A DNA stretch of 64,000 nucleotides from Gilvimarinus xylanilyticus. GTDB lineage: Bacteria > Pseudomonadota > Gammaproteobacteria > Pseudomonadales > Cellvibrionaceae. Both the position numbers and the translations under genes were made by a program. The notes under the pieces are model-generated. The model ran no database searches and was not told the origin of the DNA. It worked only from the letters and a program-made list of their open reading frames with translations. The first letter of the stretch is position 1. Every line of letters begins with the position of its first letter. The DNA lies in NCBI RefSeq assembly GCF_024195295.1, contig NZ_JAMFTH010000005.1, positions 124,001 through 188,000 of the forward strand. Reading direction: 5' to 3'. Shown one piece after another: positions 1-9,500 of the stretch.

Positions 1-82
1 CAAGAGGCCGATAAACGGTCTGTGAATCAGCACGTGACTTGTGCAATAATTAGCCACCCATGGCCCGACTGTAACCACCGCT

Positions 83-631
83 TTGAAATTACCACACCTG
101 TCTAACACCAACCTCTATTCGCTACAGAACCCGGTGTCGAATCGTGTTCAAGCCAGCGAACCCGTGCAGCAGAGCGAGCGAGCGCGGCCGGTTAATCAGC
201 CCGAATCCGCGAGAAAAGGCGAAAGCAAAGAGTCGTTAGTCCCGCTGGAAGGCGAGCTGCTGGAGGCCGGCTTATTTGATCCGGACACTCTGGATATTGC
301 CGTGCAGCAATTACTGCAGCGCGGCCGGGACGAGGGAGGTGAAGGTTCTGCCGCTGAGCGCGAGCTATACCGCGAGCTAAACATTGTAGAGCGCGGGGCC
401 AGTGCTGAGCCAAGCGCAAACAACCCACCCAACAATCCACCCGACACCCCACCAAACAATCCATCCAACAACGGCCGCTTTGCCTTTACCGATTTGCGCA
501 GCGCTCTAGACTACTGGGAATCGCTAAAACCGGAGCATACCGCCCCAGAGGATTTACCCGCCCCCATTGCCGCTTACCGAGCGGTGGAGTCCGGCCCCAC
601 ACTTAGGTTAGGGTTGTCAGCCTACGCGTGA
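83..631 (+). CDS. Unrecognised hydrophilic protein, 182 aa
   Basis: I do not recognise this protein. It would begin with TTG, with no clear ribosome-binding site; the frame is open upstream only to about position 50, so no better start is available. There is no signal peptide or membrane segment. Residues 25-60 are polar and charged. A low-complexity stretch near residues 110-130 is built of repeated Asn-Pro-Pro units, probably a flexible linker, joining an N-terminal part (about 50-105, helical and acidic) to a C-terminal part that starts FAFTDLRSALDYWESL. It stands alone and points toward the efflux operon on the opposite strand. Codon use looks like that of its neighbours, which is the main reason to call it real. 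Confidence 0.5.
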   Translation: MKLPHLSNTNLYSLQNPVSNRVQASEPVQQSERARPVNQPESARKGESKESLVPLEGELLEAGLFDPDTLDIAVQQLLQRGRDEGGEGSAAERELYRELNIVERGASAEPSANNPPNNPPDTPPNNPSNNGRFAFTDLRSALDYWESLKPEHTAPEDLPAPIAAYRAVESGPTLRLGLSAYA

Positions 632-694
632 TGCCCGCAACAATTGTGACCGCTAGGATCAGCCAATAAAGCCCGGGCTGAAACGAATAAACGG

Positions 695-2056
695 TCAGCC
701 GTCGGACTCGACCAGCGCTGGCGCCGACCCCATGGCTTCGTACACATTCACCAGTGCCAGCAAATAATTCAGCTTGCTGGATACCAAATCTTCTTTAGCA
801 CCAAACCAGCTTTGCTGCGCCAAGAGTAAATTTAAAAAGTCGGTATCACCCGCCTCGAAGCGCGCGTTGGAAATATCATATAACGTGCGGTTGTTGGCGA
901 ACTTATCCCGCGCGATATCCAGCTGCTGCGCGCGTAGGCGCTGAGTTTCCAGCTGATCAATGGTATCGCGATAAGCGTCTGCCAGGGTGTACTGATAGCT
1001 GGCGTAGTCGATATCGGCATCCAGCTCGGCCAATCGAATTTGCGCACGAGTCTGGCCGCCGTCAAACAACAGCAGCGATGTCGCTTCACGAATGCTGGCG
1101 GCCCATTCACTGCCACCGGCCAGTATGTCGTCAATACCCCAGCTTAAGCTTAAGGTTAAATCCGGCCAGCGGGCGGTTTTAGCCTGGTGAATCAATGCCT
1201 GGTTTTCCGCCAGTGCCAGCGTGGCAATCTGTACGTCCGGGCGCTGCTGCAAAAGCTCTGCACTTTGTACCGAAGCTACTTGCGGCAAGGTTAAATCGTC
1301 AAAGCTTGTTTTCAGCTCGGGGGTTTGCAAATCCAGGCGGCCTAACATTATGGCCAGTGCGCGGTGGTTGATGGCCAAATCGCTTTGCAAACCCACCAAT
1401 TTATTGCGTGCGCTTAACACCAGGTTTTTCTGCTGGCGCAGCTCTAACCCAGAGGCGCCACCCGAATCGTAGGTCAGCTGAAATAAATCCAATAATTTTT
1501 CACTGGCCTCCAGGTTCTGCTCGGCCACTTCATACAAAGATTGCAAACTCAACGTATCGAAATAGGTGCGGATAAACTGCGCCTGCAACGCAATAAAGCT
1601 GGCACGCTCTTCCCACTTGGCCACTTGCAGCTGGGTTTCACGCTGACTGATTCCCGCTGCGCGCTCGCCCCACAAATCAACGGTATAGCTGGCGCTAAAA
1701 TTCAAACCACTGCCATTACCCGTATGGTCAGTATCGTCGTAGCTGTCGCTGTTGCTTAGCGACGCACTCGCGCGCGGCCAATTGCCCGCGCGCGCCGAGG
1801 TTAACATCTCGCGGGCGCGCTCAACCCGCAATTGCGCTATCTGCAAATCCAGGTTGTTGTTCTGCAGTTGCGCCAAATACTGCTGTAACTCTGCGGGCAA
1901 AAATTCGTTCCAGGTATTTTGCGTTAGTGACGTGAGTTCGCGCCCGCTTAACGCATCCTGATACGCTACGGCCGCCAGCTCTTCAGGGGTGTGCTGTTGC
2001 GGGTTAAACGCACAGGCACTCAGGGCAAGACAGGAAAACCATACTCGCAATTTCAT
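695..2056 (-). CDS. TolC/NodT-type outer-membrane efflux lipoprotein
   Basis: This is the outer-membrane channel of a tripartite efflux pump, the TolC-like partner of the MacA and MacB proteins encoded just upstream. The 453-residue protein begins with a short lipoprotein signal whose lipobox is LSAC (Cys15), as in the NodT/OprM branch, so it should be lipid-anchored in the outer membrane. Two outer-membrane-efflux repeats follow, about residues 60-250 and 260-440, rich in long coiled-coil helices (for example LDLQIAQLRVERAREML). Its ATG lies 3 bp after the macB stop codon, so the genes are co-transcribed and probably translationally coupled. The substrate cannot be read from the sequence; macrolides, peptides and lipids are known for relatives. 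Confidence 0.9.
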   Translation of the reverse strand: MKLRVWFSCLALSACAFNPQQHTPEELAAVAYQDALSGRELTSLTQNTWNEFLPAELQQYLAQLQNNNLDLQIAQLRVERAREMLTSARAGNWPRASASLSNSDSYDDTDHTGNGSGLNFSASYTVDLWGERAAGISQRETQLQVAKWEERASFIALQAQFIRTYFDTLSLQSLYEVAEQNLEASEKLLDLFQLTYDSGGASGLELRQQKNLVLSARNKLVGLQSDLAINHRALAIMLGRLDLQTPELKTSFDDLTLPQVASVQSAELLQQRPDVQIATLALAENQALIHQAKTARWPDLTLSLSWGIDDILAGGSEWAASIREATSLLLFDGGQTRAQIRLAELDADIDYASYQYTLADAYRDTIDQLETQRLRAQQLDIARDKFANNRTLYDISNARFEAGDTDFLNLLLAQQSWFGAKEDLVSSKLNYLLALVNVYEAMGSAPALVESDG

Positions 2057-2059
2057 CGG

Positions 2060-3997
2060 TTACTCCTCAGCCAATGCCGTAATAGGGTTTAAACGCGCAG
2101 CTTTACGTGCGGGTATAAAACCAAAAACAAGGCCCACCGCAATAGAGGTGGCGAATGCCAGTGCTGCGGGCAATAACGTAAACGCAATGGCAACATCAAA
2201 GAATCGTGCAATTAACGCCCCGGAAAAACCGATAAGAATACCCAGCACACCACCCAGAAAGCACACCACTAAGGCCTCGATATTAAACTGGCGTAAAATG
2301 TCTGAGGGCTTGGCGCCGGTGGCAATGCGCAAACCAATCTCTCGCCGTCTTTCGGTTACATTGACCAGCATAATGTTCATCACCCCAATACCGCCAACCA
2401 AAAGCGAGATGGCTGCAATTGAGCCCAACAAAAACGTTAAGGTGTTCTGCGCCGCCGTGACCGCCTGCACCAAAGATTCGGTAGAGCGGACCTGAACATC
2501 TTCAGCCTGATGGCGTGCAAACAACAATTCTTCCACTTGGGTTTCCAAACGTGACGCCGCTTCGGTGTCGGTTGCTTGCAAGGTAATACTGCTTAAATGA
2601 GCACTGCCGAACATTTTCAGCCGCGCGGTGGTAAGGGGTATTAACACCTCATCGTCGCGATCGTCGCCGGACGGGTCGGCACCTTTGGCTTTGAGTAAAC
2701 CAATAATTTGATAGGGCGCTTTATTCACCAGCACAAAACGACCGATGGGATTTTCTCCGGGCTCGAACAGGTTTTCGGCAATGGTATTGCCCACCACCAT
2801 AACCGAAGAAAAATTCTGTAAATCCTCATCGGAGAAAAACACCCCTTGAGACAGCTCCCAATCATGTACAGCAAAATAGCCGGGAGTGGTGCCTTTAATC
2901 CGACCGGAATAATCTTTATTGCCATAGCGCAGGGTAGAGCGGGTGTTACGTTCGGCCGCCACCGCGCTCACCCCCGGTAATGTTTCTATGGCATCGGCAT
3001 CTTCCACCACCAAAGTGACAATACTGTCATTACCCCGGCGCATATTGGGGCCACCGGGACGCACCGAAATCAAGTTAGTGCCTATCGCTTCAATACGCTC
3101 CAAAACCTCCGCTTTACCGCCCTCGCCAATGGCGATCATTAACACTACACTGGCAACGCCGATAATAATTCCGAGCAGCGTTAACAGAGTGCGGAATAAA
3201 TTGACCCGTAGCGAGGCCAGCGCAATACGCGCCGATTCAAACAAACTGATACTGGGAAATACGCGTACTTTTTCTGGCGCACTGGGGGGCGCCTGATCGC
3301 TCTTAGGTGCAGCGGCCGTGTCGTCAATTAATTTCCCATCCTTAAACGACACTACCCGCTCGGCATGTTCGGCAATGCCGCGATCATGGGTAATCAGAAT
3401 TACCGTAACACCTTCGCGATTTAGCTCTTGCAACAATGCCAACACTTGCTCGCCGCTCTGGCTGTCCAGAGCGCCGGTAGGCTCGTCCGCCAGAATTACC
3501 TCGGCGCCGTTAATCAGCGCGCGGGCAATAGACACACGTTGCTGTTGGCCGCCGGATAATTCGCTGGGCTTATGGTGGGCGCGCTCGCCCATGCCCAGCT
3601 TTTGCAATAATTGCTGCGCGCGCTCTGTGCGAGCTTGTCGCTCTTGCCCCTTGTAAATGCCGGGCATGGCGACGTTATCCAACGCGTTAATATTGGCTAA
3701 TAGTTGATAGCGCTGGAAAACAAAACCAAAGGTATTTAAGCGCAGCGCCGAGAGTTCATCGGCGGTCAGGTTCGCGACGTTAATGCCATCGACCTCGTAG
3801 ATGCCGGACGATGGCTGATCCAGGCAACCGAGAATATTCATCAGGGTGGATTTACCCGAGCCAGACTGCCCCATAATCGCGACAAACTCGCCGCGTTCGA
3901 TGGTTAAGGACACATCTTTTAGTGCGTCGACCCGTGTTTCACCTAATTGATAAAAGCGCCCGATACCCGATAGTTTTATCAGCGCCTTAGAAGCCAC
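2060..3997 (-). CDS. macB: MacB-type ABC transporter, fused ATPase and permease
   Basis: This is the inner-membrane ABC component of a MacAB-TolC pump, which uses ATP hydrolysis to drive export through the outer-membrane channel. From a GTG start at 3997 the protein has 645 residues, close to E. coli MacB (648). The N-terminal ATPase shows Walker A GQSGSGKS (residues 43-50), signature LSGGQQQRVSIARAL and Walker B ILADEPTGALD. A MacB periplasmic core domain (about 290-500) follows, flanked by one transmembrane helix before it and three FtsX-type helices at the C-terminus. The GTG has a GGAGG ribosome site at 4003-4007 and overlaps the macA end by 11 bp. A longer frame from 4051 would overlap macA by 65 bp and is unlikely. 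Confidence 0.92.
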   Translation of the reverse strand: MASKALIKLSGIGRFYQLGETRVDALKDVSLTIERGEFVAIMGQSGSGKSTLMNILGCLDQPSSGIYEVDGINVANLTADELSALRLNTFGFVFQRYQLLANINALDNVAMPGIYKGQERQARTERAQQLLQKLGMGERAHHKPSELSGGQQQRVSIARALINGAEVILADEPTGALDSQSGEQVLALLQELNREGVTVILITHDRGIAEHAERVVSFKDGKLIDDTAAAPKSDQAPPSAPEKVRVFPSISLFESARIALASLRVNLFRTLLTLLGIIIGVASVVLMIAIGEGGKAEVLERIEAIGTNLISVRPGGPNMRRGNDSIVTLVVEDADAIETLPGVSAVAAERNTRSTLRYGNKDYSGRIKGTTPGYFAVHDWELSQGVFFSDEDLQNFSSVMVVGNTIAENLFEPGENPIGRFVLVNKAPYQIIGLLKAKGADPSGDDRDDEVLIPLTTARLKMFGSAHLSSITLQATDTEAASRLETQVEELLFARHQAEDVQVRSTESLVQAVTAAQNTLTFLLGSIAAISLLVGGIGVMNIMLVNVTERRREIGLRIATGAKPSDILRQFNIEALVVCFLGGVLGILIGFSGALIARFFDVAIAFTLLPAALAFATSIAVGLVFGFIPARKAARLNPITALAEE

Positions 3998-5165
3998 GGC
4001 GACCTCCGGGGGGCCCACCCATAGGTCCACGACGGTTTTCCTCGACCGCACCGGTTTCCGGGTTGCGGATACCGGCCACTACGACATCGCCTTCATTCAG
4101 CCCCTCGGCAATTTCCACCTGGGTACGAGTGCGCATGCCCAGCTTTACAGCGACCCGCTCGGTACCACTTGCGGTTTGCTTTAACACCCCCGGGCCACCG
4201 GGGCCGCGCCGCAGAGCACCTGCCGGTACGGTTAATACATTTTCGGCCTGATCTTCAATAAAAAACACTTGCGCGGTCATGGAATCCATCAACCGCGAGC
4301 CTTTGTTTTCAATATCGATCAGTACCTGATACAACACCACTTCGTTAACAATTTCCGGCGTGGGCAATACTTGGCGTACGGTGGAGTACCAACGTTCTTG
4401 CGGCTCGCCCAAAGTAGAAAAGTACACCGGCATGCCGGGATAGATTCGCGTGACATCCGCCTCGGATACTTCGGTGCGCAAGGTGAGTACCGACAAATCG
4501 GCAATCTTCATAATCAGCGGCGCGCTTTGATTGGCGTTCAGGGTTTGCCCTTCGCGCACCGCAATAGATACCACAGTACCATCCATAGGCGCGTATATTT
4601 TGGCGTAGTTGAGGGTGGCTTTGTCGCCGTCTAAAGATGCGGAATCGGCTTTAATTTGCGCCTGCATAGCGCGAATACTCGCCTTTAAGCCTTTTACTTC
4701 GGTTTCACTGGCGGTCAAGGTATCGCGGCTGATGGCGTTTTGGGTAAACAGATTTCGGTTGCGCTCCAGCCTTTCCTCCGCCAAATATTGTTCCGCGTGT
4801 AACTTTTCTAATTGAGCCCGTTTGTTTTCTAGACTCGCCTCGGCGCTCATCACCTTGGTCTCAAATACCGTGGCATCAATTTCGGCCAGCAGTTGCTCGC
4901 GCGCCACTACATCGCCCACCTCAACCGCCAGGCTTTCCAGCTGCCCGGATACCTGTGCCCCCACTTCTACGTAATCCTTAGGTTCTAGGGTGCCACTGGC
5001 GGCTATCACGTTTTCGATAGAGCGGCGCTCAACGGTGTGCCACAGATAATCCGGTTCGGCAGCACTGGCAAATACATAGCGATAGGCGAGCGAGCACAGC
5101 AGTATAAGTGCAAGTAAAGCAAGTACGACCAGTGTAAGAGGTTTGCGTGAGGCAAATAGATTCAT
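3987..5165 (-). CDS. macA: MacA-type periplasmic adaptor (membrane fusion protein)
   Basis: This periplasmic adaptor links the MacB transporter to the outer-membrane channel. It has a single N-terminal membrane anchor (about residues 8-30, very Leu/Ala-rich), then a biotinyl-lipoyl half-motif, a long coiled-coil hairpin (about 85-165), a second lipoyl half with YAPMDGTVVSI, beta-barrel and membrane-proximal domains, and a glycine/arginine-rich tail. The family is HlyD/RND adaptor, MacA branch. I chose the ATG at 5165 (392 residues), which places the hydrophobic anchor next to the N-terminus; the frame stays open to 5228. It is the first gene of a three-gene operon (macA, macB, TolC-like). The 150-bp upstream region to the chemoreceptor holds no promoter I can assign with confidence. 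Confidence 0.9.
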   Translation of the reverse strand: MNLFASRKPLTLVVLALLALILLCSLAYRYVFASAAEPDYLWHTVERRSIENVIAASGTLEPKDYVEVGAQVSGQLESLAVEVGDVVAREQLLAEIDATVFETKVMSAEASLENKRAQLEKLHAEQYLAEERLERNRNLFTQNAISRDTLTASETEVKGLKASIRAMQAQIKADSASLDGDKATLNYAKIYAPMDGTVVSIAVREGQTLNANQSAPLIMKIADLSVLTLRTEVSEADVTRIYPGMPVYFSTLGEPQERWYSTVRQVLPTPEIVNEVVLYQVLIDIENKGSRLMDSMTAQVFFIEDQAENVLTVPAGALRRGPGGPGVLKQTASGTERVAVKLGMRTRTQVEIAEGLNEGDVVVAGIRNPETGAVEENRRGPMGGPPGGRRGF

Positions 5166-5319
5166 AGCATTGATATGTCGGCGAAATCGAGAGGCTATTG
5201 TAGAGAATGCGCAGCGAGAGGAGGACACTGGGGGCCTTTTTATACACTATTTTACCTGTGCATAATCCAGTTTACAGTGGCTATAAATCGGTTGAGCCGT
5301 CCCTGGCGAAGGATAATTC

Positions 5320-6945
5320 TTACACTCTGAAGTGCGCTATCTGTTGCGATAAGGTCTGGGCAGATTCGTCCAGTTTATTGGCCGTTTGGGTAGACTGGCG
5401 CGCGCTCTGGTTGGCGTTTTGCACCATAGTCACTACATTGGCGACGTTTTTATTGATTTCTTCGGCGGCGTAGCTTTGCTCTTCGGCAGCGGTGGCGATT
5501 TGCGTGTTCATGTCCACAATGCTGGCAATGGCGGCCGATATCGCGCGAATGGAATCGCCGGTTTCGCCCACCAGGGTGACGGTGCGCTGAGTTTTCTCGC
5601 GGCCAACCTCCATCGCCTGGGTGGCTCCCGAAGCGCCGCTTTGCACCGCTTCAATAATCTGCTGAATTTCGGCGGTGGACTCCTGGGTGCGCTGGGCCAA
5701 AGCCCGCACCTCATCGGCCACCACGGCAAAGCCCCGGCCCTGCTCACCGGCGCGGGCGGCTTCAATGGCTGCGTTTAACGCCAACAAGTTGGTTTGCTCG
5801 GCGATGCCCTGAATCACCCCCAGTACATGGCCAATGCGATCCGTCTCGCCCTCTAACTGCACCATGGCGCCGCTGACCTCTTCCACCTGCGCCGACAGCT
5901 CGCTGATGGAGGCAATGGTTTGCTCCATCATGCCCAGGCCCTGCTTGGCGCCGGTATCGGCATCGCCGGCGGCGCTGGCAGCGCCCGAGGCGTTATTGGC
6001 CACCTCTTGCACGGTAGAGGACATTTCATTTACCGCCGCGGCCACCTGGTCGGTGGAGTGCTCGGTCTCACCGATACTTCTGGCAATATCACTCGCGGTT
6101 TGGTTAATGCTGGCCGAGGCCTCTCCCAATTGTCCCGAGGTCTGTTTTACCGATTGCACAACCTGGCGGATTTCTTCCTGCATTTGTTGCAGGTTGTCTC
6201 CCAGCTGACCCAGCTCGTCACTGCGGCGCAGGTGAAATGCGCGAGAGAAATCGCCCCCCGCCATCACCCGAATATGATCCATAACCGACTGCAAGGGTTT
6301 AATCAGGCTGCGGCTCAGTAGCAGCCACAGCCCTACCATCACGGCGATCGCCACCACCACGGTGGATAACTGAGCCCAAAAGGACACCTGTGCGCTGGCC
6401 CGCTTGACCCCGGCGGCCGCGGCCGCTACTTCGGCAGAGATGCTATCGGCGGCCTCGGCCAGCAAACGACTGGGCTCGCGATCAATACCCGAAACCGCGC
6501 GGTCTCCGGCAGCGGAGTTAAACCCCGAGGCAATAAACGCCTGTAAACCGCTTTGATACTGTCCATAGGCCTTTTTATGAGCACGCAAAAATTCGCTTAG
6601 CCGCTGTTTGCTGGTGCCGTTATCCAGGCGTTGCAATAGTGCCTGGCCGCGCTGCTGTATCTGCTGGTGGTTGTCCTCAAACCGCCCCCAGTACTTCTCT
6701 CGCTGCCCGGTATCGGCGCCGCGCAAAAGAACGTTTTTCCACTCCTGCACCTGCACTTTAAAGTCGAAATTGATATTACTGATGACGCGCTCCTGGGCGA
6801 CATTGCGCTCAATCAGCTGGTTGTAGCTGGAAAGCTGGCCGTTTAATAAATGAATTGCCACCTCGGCGGCGATCAGCAAACCCGCTAGGCCACAACCCAC
6901 CACGACCATTAAACGCATTTGCATACTGCGGGTGACCCATTTCAT
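5320..6945 (-). CDS. Methyl-accepting chemotaxis protein, 4-helix-bundle sensor type
   Basis: This chemoreceptor would sense a periplasmic ligand and control CheA kinase. The 541-residue protein has a first transmembrane helix at about 10-30, a periplasmic sensor of about 155 residues that looks like an all-helical four-helix bundle, a second transmembrane helix near 190-210, a HAMP linker (about 211-265), and a long cytoplasmic signalling helix pair. The hairpin tip carries the near-invariant [24 protein letters not shown] motif (quoted in parts: [15 protein letters not shown], then RAGEQGRGF). There is no C-terminal CheR-binding pentapeptide. It stands alone between macA and yheS on the same strand; no other chemotaxis genes are nearby. 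Its ligand cannot be inferred. Confidence 0.93.
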   Translation of the reverse strand: MKWVTRSMQMRLMVVVGCGLAGLLIAAEVAIHLLNGQLSSYNQLIERNVAQERVISNINFDFKVQVQEWKNVLLRGADTGQREKYWGRFEDNHQQIQQRGQALLQRLDNGTSKQRLSEFLRAHKKAYGQYQSGLQAFIASGFNSAAGDRAVSGIDREPSRLLAEAADSISAEVAAAAAGVKRASAQVSFWAQLSTVVVAIAVMVGLWLLLSRSLIKPLQSVMDHIRVMAGGDFSRAFHLRRSDELGQLGDNLQQMQEEIRQVVQSVKQTSGQLGEASASINQTASDIARSIGETEHSTDQVAAAVNEMSSTVQEVANNASGAASAAGDADTGAKQGLGMMEQTIASISELSAQVEEVSGAMVQLEGETDRIGHVLGVIQGIAEQTNLLALNAAIEAARAGEQGRGFAVVADEVRALAQRTQESTAEIQQIIEAVQSGASGATQAMEVGREKTQRTVTLVGETGDSIRAISAAIASIVDMNTQIATAAEEQSYAAEEINKNVANVVTMVQNANQSARQSTQTANKLDESAQTLSQQIAHFRV

Positions 6946-7036
6946 AGCAAAACCTTTCTTTGGGGGCGTAACAAACTACCGTCGCGGAGCCTCGCCCGCG
7001 CACGGTTCATTGTTTAGATATTGAGTATAGGAGACT

Positions 7037-8947
7037 TTACGCGCCGCCGAGTGCTTCTAACTCTTCCTGAGCCTCAAGCCACTGCTCTTCGGTGTCATCG
7101 ACACTTTCGCGCAAGCTGGCCTGCCTCTGCAAAAGAGTCTGCAGGCGGTCTTTTTCGCTGTCTTCGTAAAGGCTGGTATCGGCCAGAGTCTGCTCAACTT
7201 GAGCCAGCTCCGACTCCAGCTTTTCCATTTGCGCTTCCAGCTTTTTAATCCGGTTGGTCAGCGGTTTGAGTTGCTCGCGGCGAGCGGCGGCTTCCTGACG
7301 CTGGGCTTTTTTGTCCTGCGCGGGCTCGACAGCCACCGCGACCTCGCTATCGGCAACGTTCAGGCTTTCACTCTGCGAGCGGCGGTTGTGATCGCTCAGC
7401 CACTGATGATAGTCGTCCAAGGTGCCGTCAAACTCCCGCACCTGGCCCTCGGCTACCAACAGCCATTCATCCACGGTGTTGCGCAGCAAGTGACGATCGT
7501 GAGACACCACAATCACTGCGCCTTCAAAATCCTGCAGCGCCATGGTAAGTGCCTGGCGCATTTCCAAGTCCAAATGGTTAGTGGGTTCGTCCAACAGCAG
7601 TACATTGGGCTCGCACCAGGCGATTAACGCCAGCGCCAAGCGGGCCTTCTCGCCGCCGGAGAAATGGTGAATCGGCTCAAAGGCGCGATCACCCTGAAAA
7701 TCAAATCCGCCCAAAAAATTGCGGATTTTCTGCTCGCTGGCCTCGGGGCTGAGGCGTTGAATATGCAGCGCGGGGGAGGCGGATAGATCCAAGGCCTCCA
7801 GCTGGTGCTGAGCAAAATAACCTAAGCGAAAGTGCTCGCCCGTCACCCGCTCGCCGGATAAGGGCTCAAGGGTGCCCGCCAGGGTTTTTATCAAACTGGA
7901 TTTACCCGCACCATTGGGGCCCAGCAAACCAATGCGCTGGGCCGGGGCGATATTGAGCCCCACTTTGGATAACACCGCACGACCGGGGTAGCCGATGTCC
8001 ATGTCGCGCAGCACGATTAAAGGATCGGAAACTTTATTCGAGGCGGTAAAGGTGAAGGTAAACGGCGAGTCCACATGAGCCGGAGCAATGGTTTCCATAC
8101 GCTCTAGCTGCTTAACCCGGCTCTGAGCCTGTTTGGCCTTGGTAGCCTTGGCGCGAAAGCGGCGAATATAGTTTTCTAAATGCGCGACTTTCTCCTGCTG
8201 CTTTTCAAAGGCCGCCTGCTGCTGGGCCAAACGTTCGGCGCGTTGGCGCTCGTAGCCGGAGTAATTGCCGGTGTAGCCAATCAGCTTTTCGTTTTCGATG
8301 CTGACAATACGCCCTACCACGTTGTCGAGAAAATCCCGGTCGTGAGAGATAATCAGCAAAGTGCCGGCATAGGCCTGCAGCCATTGCTCCAGCCACAGGG
8401 TCGCGTCCAAATCCAAGTGGTTGGTGGGCTCGTCCAATAACAGTAAATCCGACGGACACATCAGCGCGCGCGCCAGATTCAAGCGAATGCGCCAGCCGCC
8501 GGAAAAATCGCTCACGGCGCGAGTGTGATCGCCGGTGGTAAACCCGAGCCCGCTCAGCAGCTGAGCGGCGCGGGCGCTCGCGGTATAACCGTCCAGGTGC
8601 TCCAGCTCGGCGTACAAACTGGCCAGCGCCTCGCCATCATCGGTGCACCCGGCAATGCGCTGTTCCACATCGCGCAGCGCGGTATCGCCATCCAGAACAT
8701 AGTCGAGCGCGCTGCGGTGGGTGTCGCCCACTTCCTGCGCCATATGCGACAAACGCCAATGCTTGGGGATATCCACCCGGCCACTGTCGCTGCCGAGTTC
8801 ACCCAGTAGAAGCTTAAACAAAGAGGACTTACCGCTGCCGTTAGAGCCGATCAGGCCCAGCTTCTGGCCCGGAAATATGGTCAGCTCGGCTTCGGTTAAG
8901 AGAAACTTGGCGCCGCGCTGCAAACTGATAGAATCGAGTGTAATCAT
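7037..8947 (-). CDS. yheS: ABC-F family ATPase, YheS-like
   Basis: This is a soluble ABC-F protein with two ATPase domains and no membrane part. Family members act on the ribosome, and YheS-like proteins are linked to relief of translational stalling. The 636 residues match E. coli YheS (637). Domain one has Walker A GSNGSGKSS (residues 34-42), signature SGGWRIRLNLARAL and Walker B LLLLDEPTNHLD; an interdomain linker rich in Lys/Arg/Gln follows; domain two has GPNGAGKSSL, SGGEKARLAL and LLDEPTNHLD. A C-terminal coiled coil (about 545-636) is charged. It is divergent from the TIGR02444 gene, whose start lies 47 bp away. Confidence 0.92.
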   Translation of the reverse strand: MITLDSISLQRGAKFLLTEAELTIFPGQKLGLIGSNGSGKSSLFKLLLGELGSDSGRVDIPKHWRLSHMAQEVGDTHRSALDYVLDGDTALRDVEQRIAGCTDDGEALASLYAELEHLDGYTASARAAQLLSGLGFTTGDHTRAVSDFSGGWRIRLNLARALMCPSDLLLLDEPTNHLDLDATLWLEQWLQAYAGTLLIISHDRDFLDNVVGRIVSIENEKLIGYTGNYSGYERQRAERLAQQQAAFEKQQEKVAHLENYIRRFRAKATKAKQAQSRVKQLERMETIAPAHVDSPFTFTFTASNKVSDPLIVLRDMDIGYPGRAVLSKVGLNIAPAQRIGLLGPNGAGKSSLIKTLAGTLEPLSGERVTGEHFRLGYFAQHQLEALDLSASPALHIQRLSPEASEQKIRNFLGGFDFQGDRAFEPIHHFSGGEKARLALALIAWCEPNVLLLDEPTNHLDLEMRQALTMALQDFEGAVIVVSHDRHLLRNTVDEWLLVAEGQVREFDGTLDDYHQWLSDHNRRSQSESLNVADSEVAVAVEPAQDKKAQRQEAAARREQLKPLTNRIKKLEAQMEKLESELAQVEQTLADTSLYEDSEKDRLQTLLQRQASLRESVDDTEEQWLEAQEELEALGGA

Positions 8948-8994
8948 GGGCGCATTCTAAGGAATGCCGCCCGCCTTTCCCACTGGAATTTTTT

Positions 8995-9459
8995 ATGTCC
9001 GAATCTCTGTGGCATTTCGCCCTGTGGCTGTACCGCCAACCCGACGTAGAAGACCTTTGCCTGGAATTACAAGATCGCCACGGCGCCGATGTGCCTTTGC
9101 TGCTGTGCTACGCCTGGCTGGATAGTCGGGGGCAAGCTCTGGCACCCGCACTGCACGAGCACCTGGAGCGCGAGGCCACGCGCTGGCAGAACGAGATTAT
9201 TTCTCCCCTCAGGGAGGCGCGGCGGGCAATGAAACGCGAAACCGACATAGAACCCTTGCGCGAGCGGGTAAAGGCCTGCGAGCTGGAGGCCGAAAAAGCC
9301 CTGCTCGAGCGCTTCGAGAGCCTGGTGTCACACGCCCAGACACTAGCCGCACCTGACCACAGCTTATGCCACCAGTACCTGAACCAGCTGGGCGTTAACG
9401 GCGATAAACAACAGACATCTTTAGCCCTGTTGCAGAAAACAGACGAATTCCGGGTATAA
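8995..9459 (+). CDS. TIGR02444 family protein
   Basis: This 154-residue helical protein belongs to the TIGR02444 (DUF2390) family, recognised from the N-terminal LWHFALWLYRQPDVEDLCLELQ and the following AWLDSRG segment. Its function is unknown. It has no signal peptide and should be cytosolic. In pseudomonads the same family sits beside yheS and near the AlgP and Rsd/AlgQ genes; here it is divergent from yheS and convergent with the AlgP-like gene, so the association is kept. The ATG follows a weak A/T-rich leader. Confidence 0.85.
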   Translation: MSESLWHFALWLYRQPDVEDLCLELQDRHGADVPLLLCYAWLDSRGQALAPALHEHLEREATRWQNEIISPLREARRAMKRETDIEPLRERVKACELEAEKALLERFESLVSHAQTLAAPDHSLCHQYLNQLGVNGDKQQTSLALLQKTDEFRV

Positions 9460-9461
9460 AA

Positions 9462-9490
9462 AAGCCCCGCTTAAACAGCGGGGCTTGGGG
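9462..9490 (-). terminator. Intrinsic terminator between TIGR02444 and AlgP-like genes
   Basis: A 10-bp perfect stem (AAGCCCCGCT at 9462-9471 with AGCGGGGCTT at 9477-9486, 5-nt loop) lies between two convergent genes. On the minus strand it is followed by a run of T residues (the A run at 9458-9463), so it best terminates the AlgP-like gene. On the plus strand it is followed by TTGGGG, a poorer U-tract. Confidence 0.8.
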
Positions 9491-9500
9491 TTAGCATCCA

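Noticed and set aside
1989-2495. Open frame of 168 codons on the plus strand over macB
   Set aside because: It lies fully antisense to the macB coding sequence, which has clear domain motifs, and its product is a low-quality mixture without recognisable domains.
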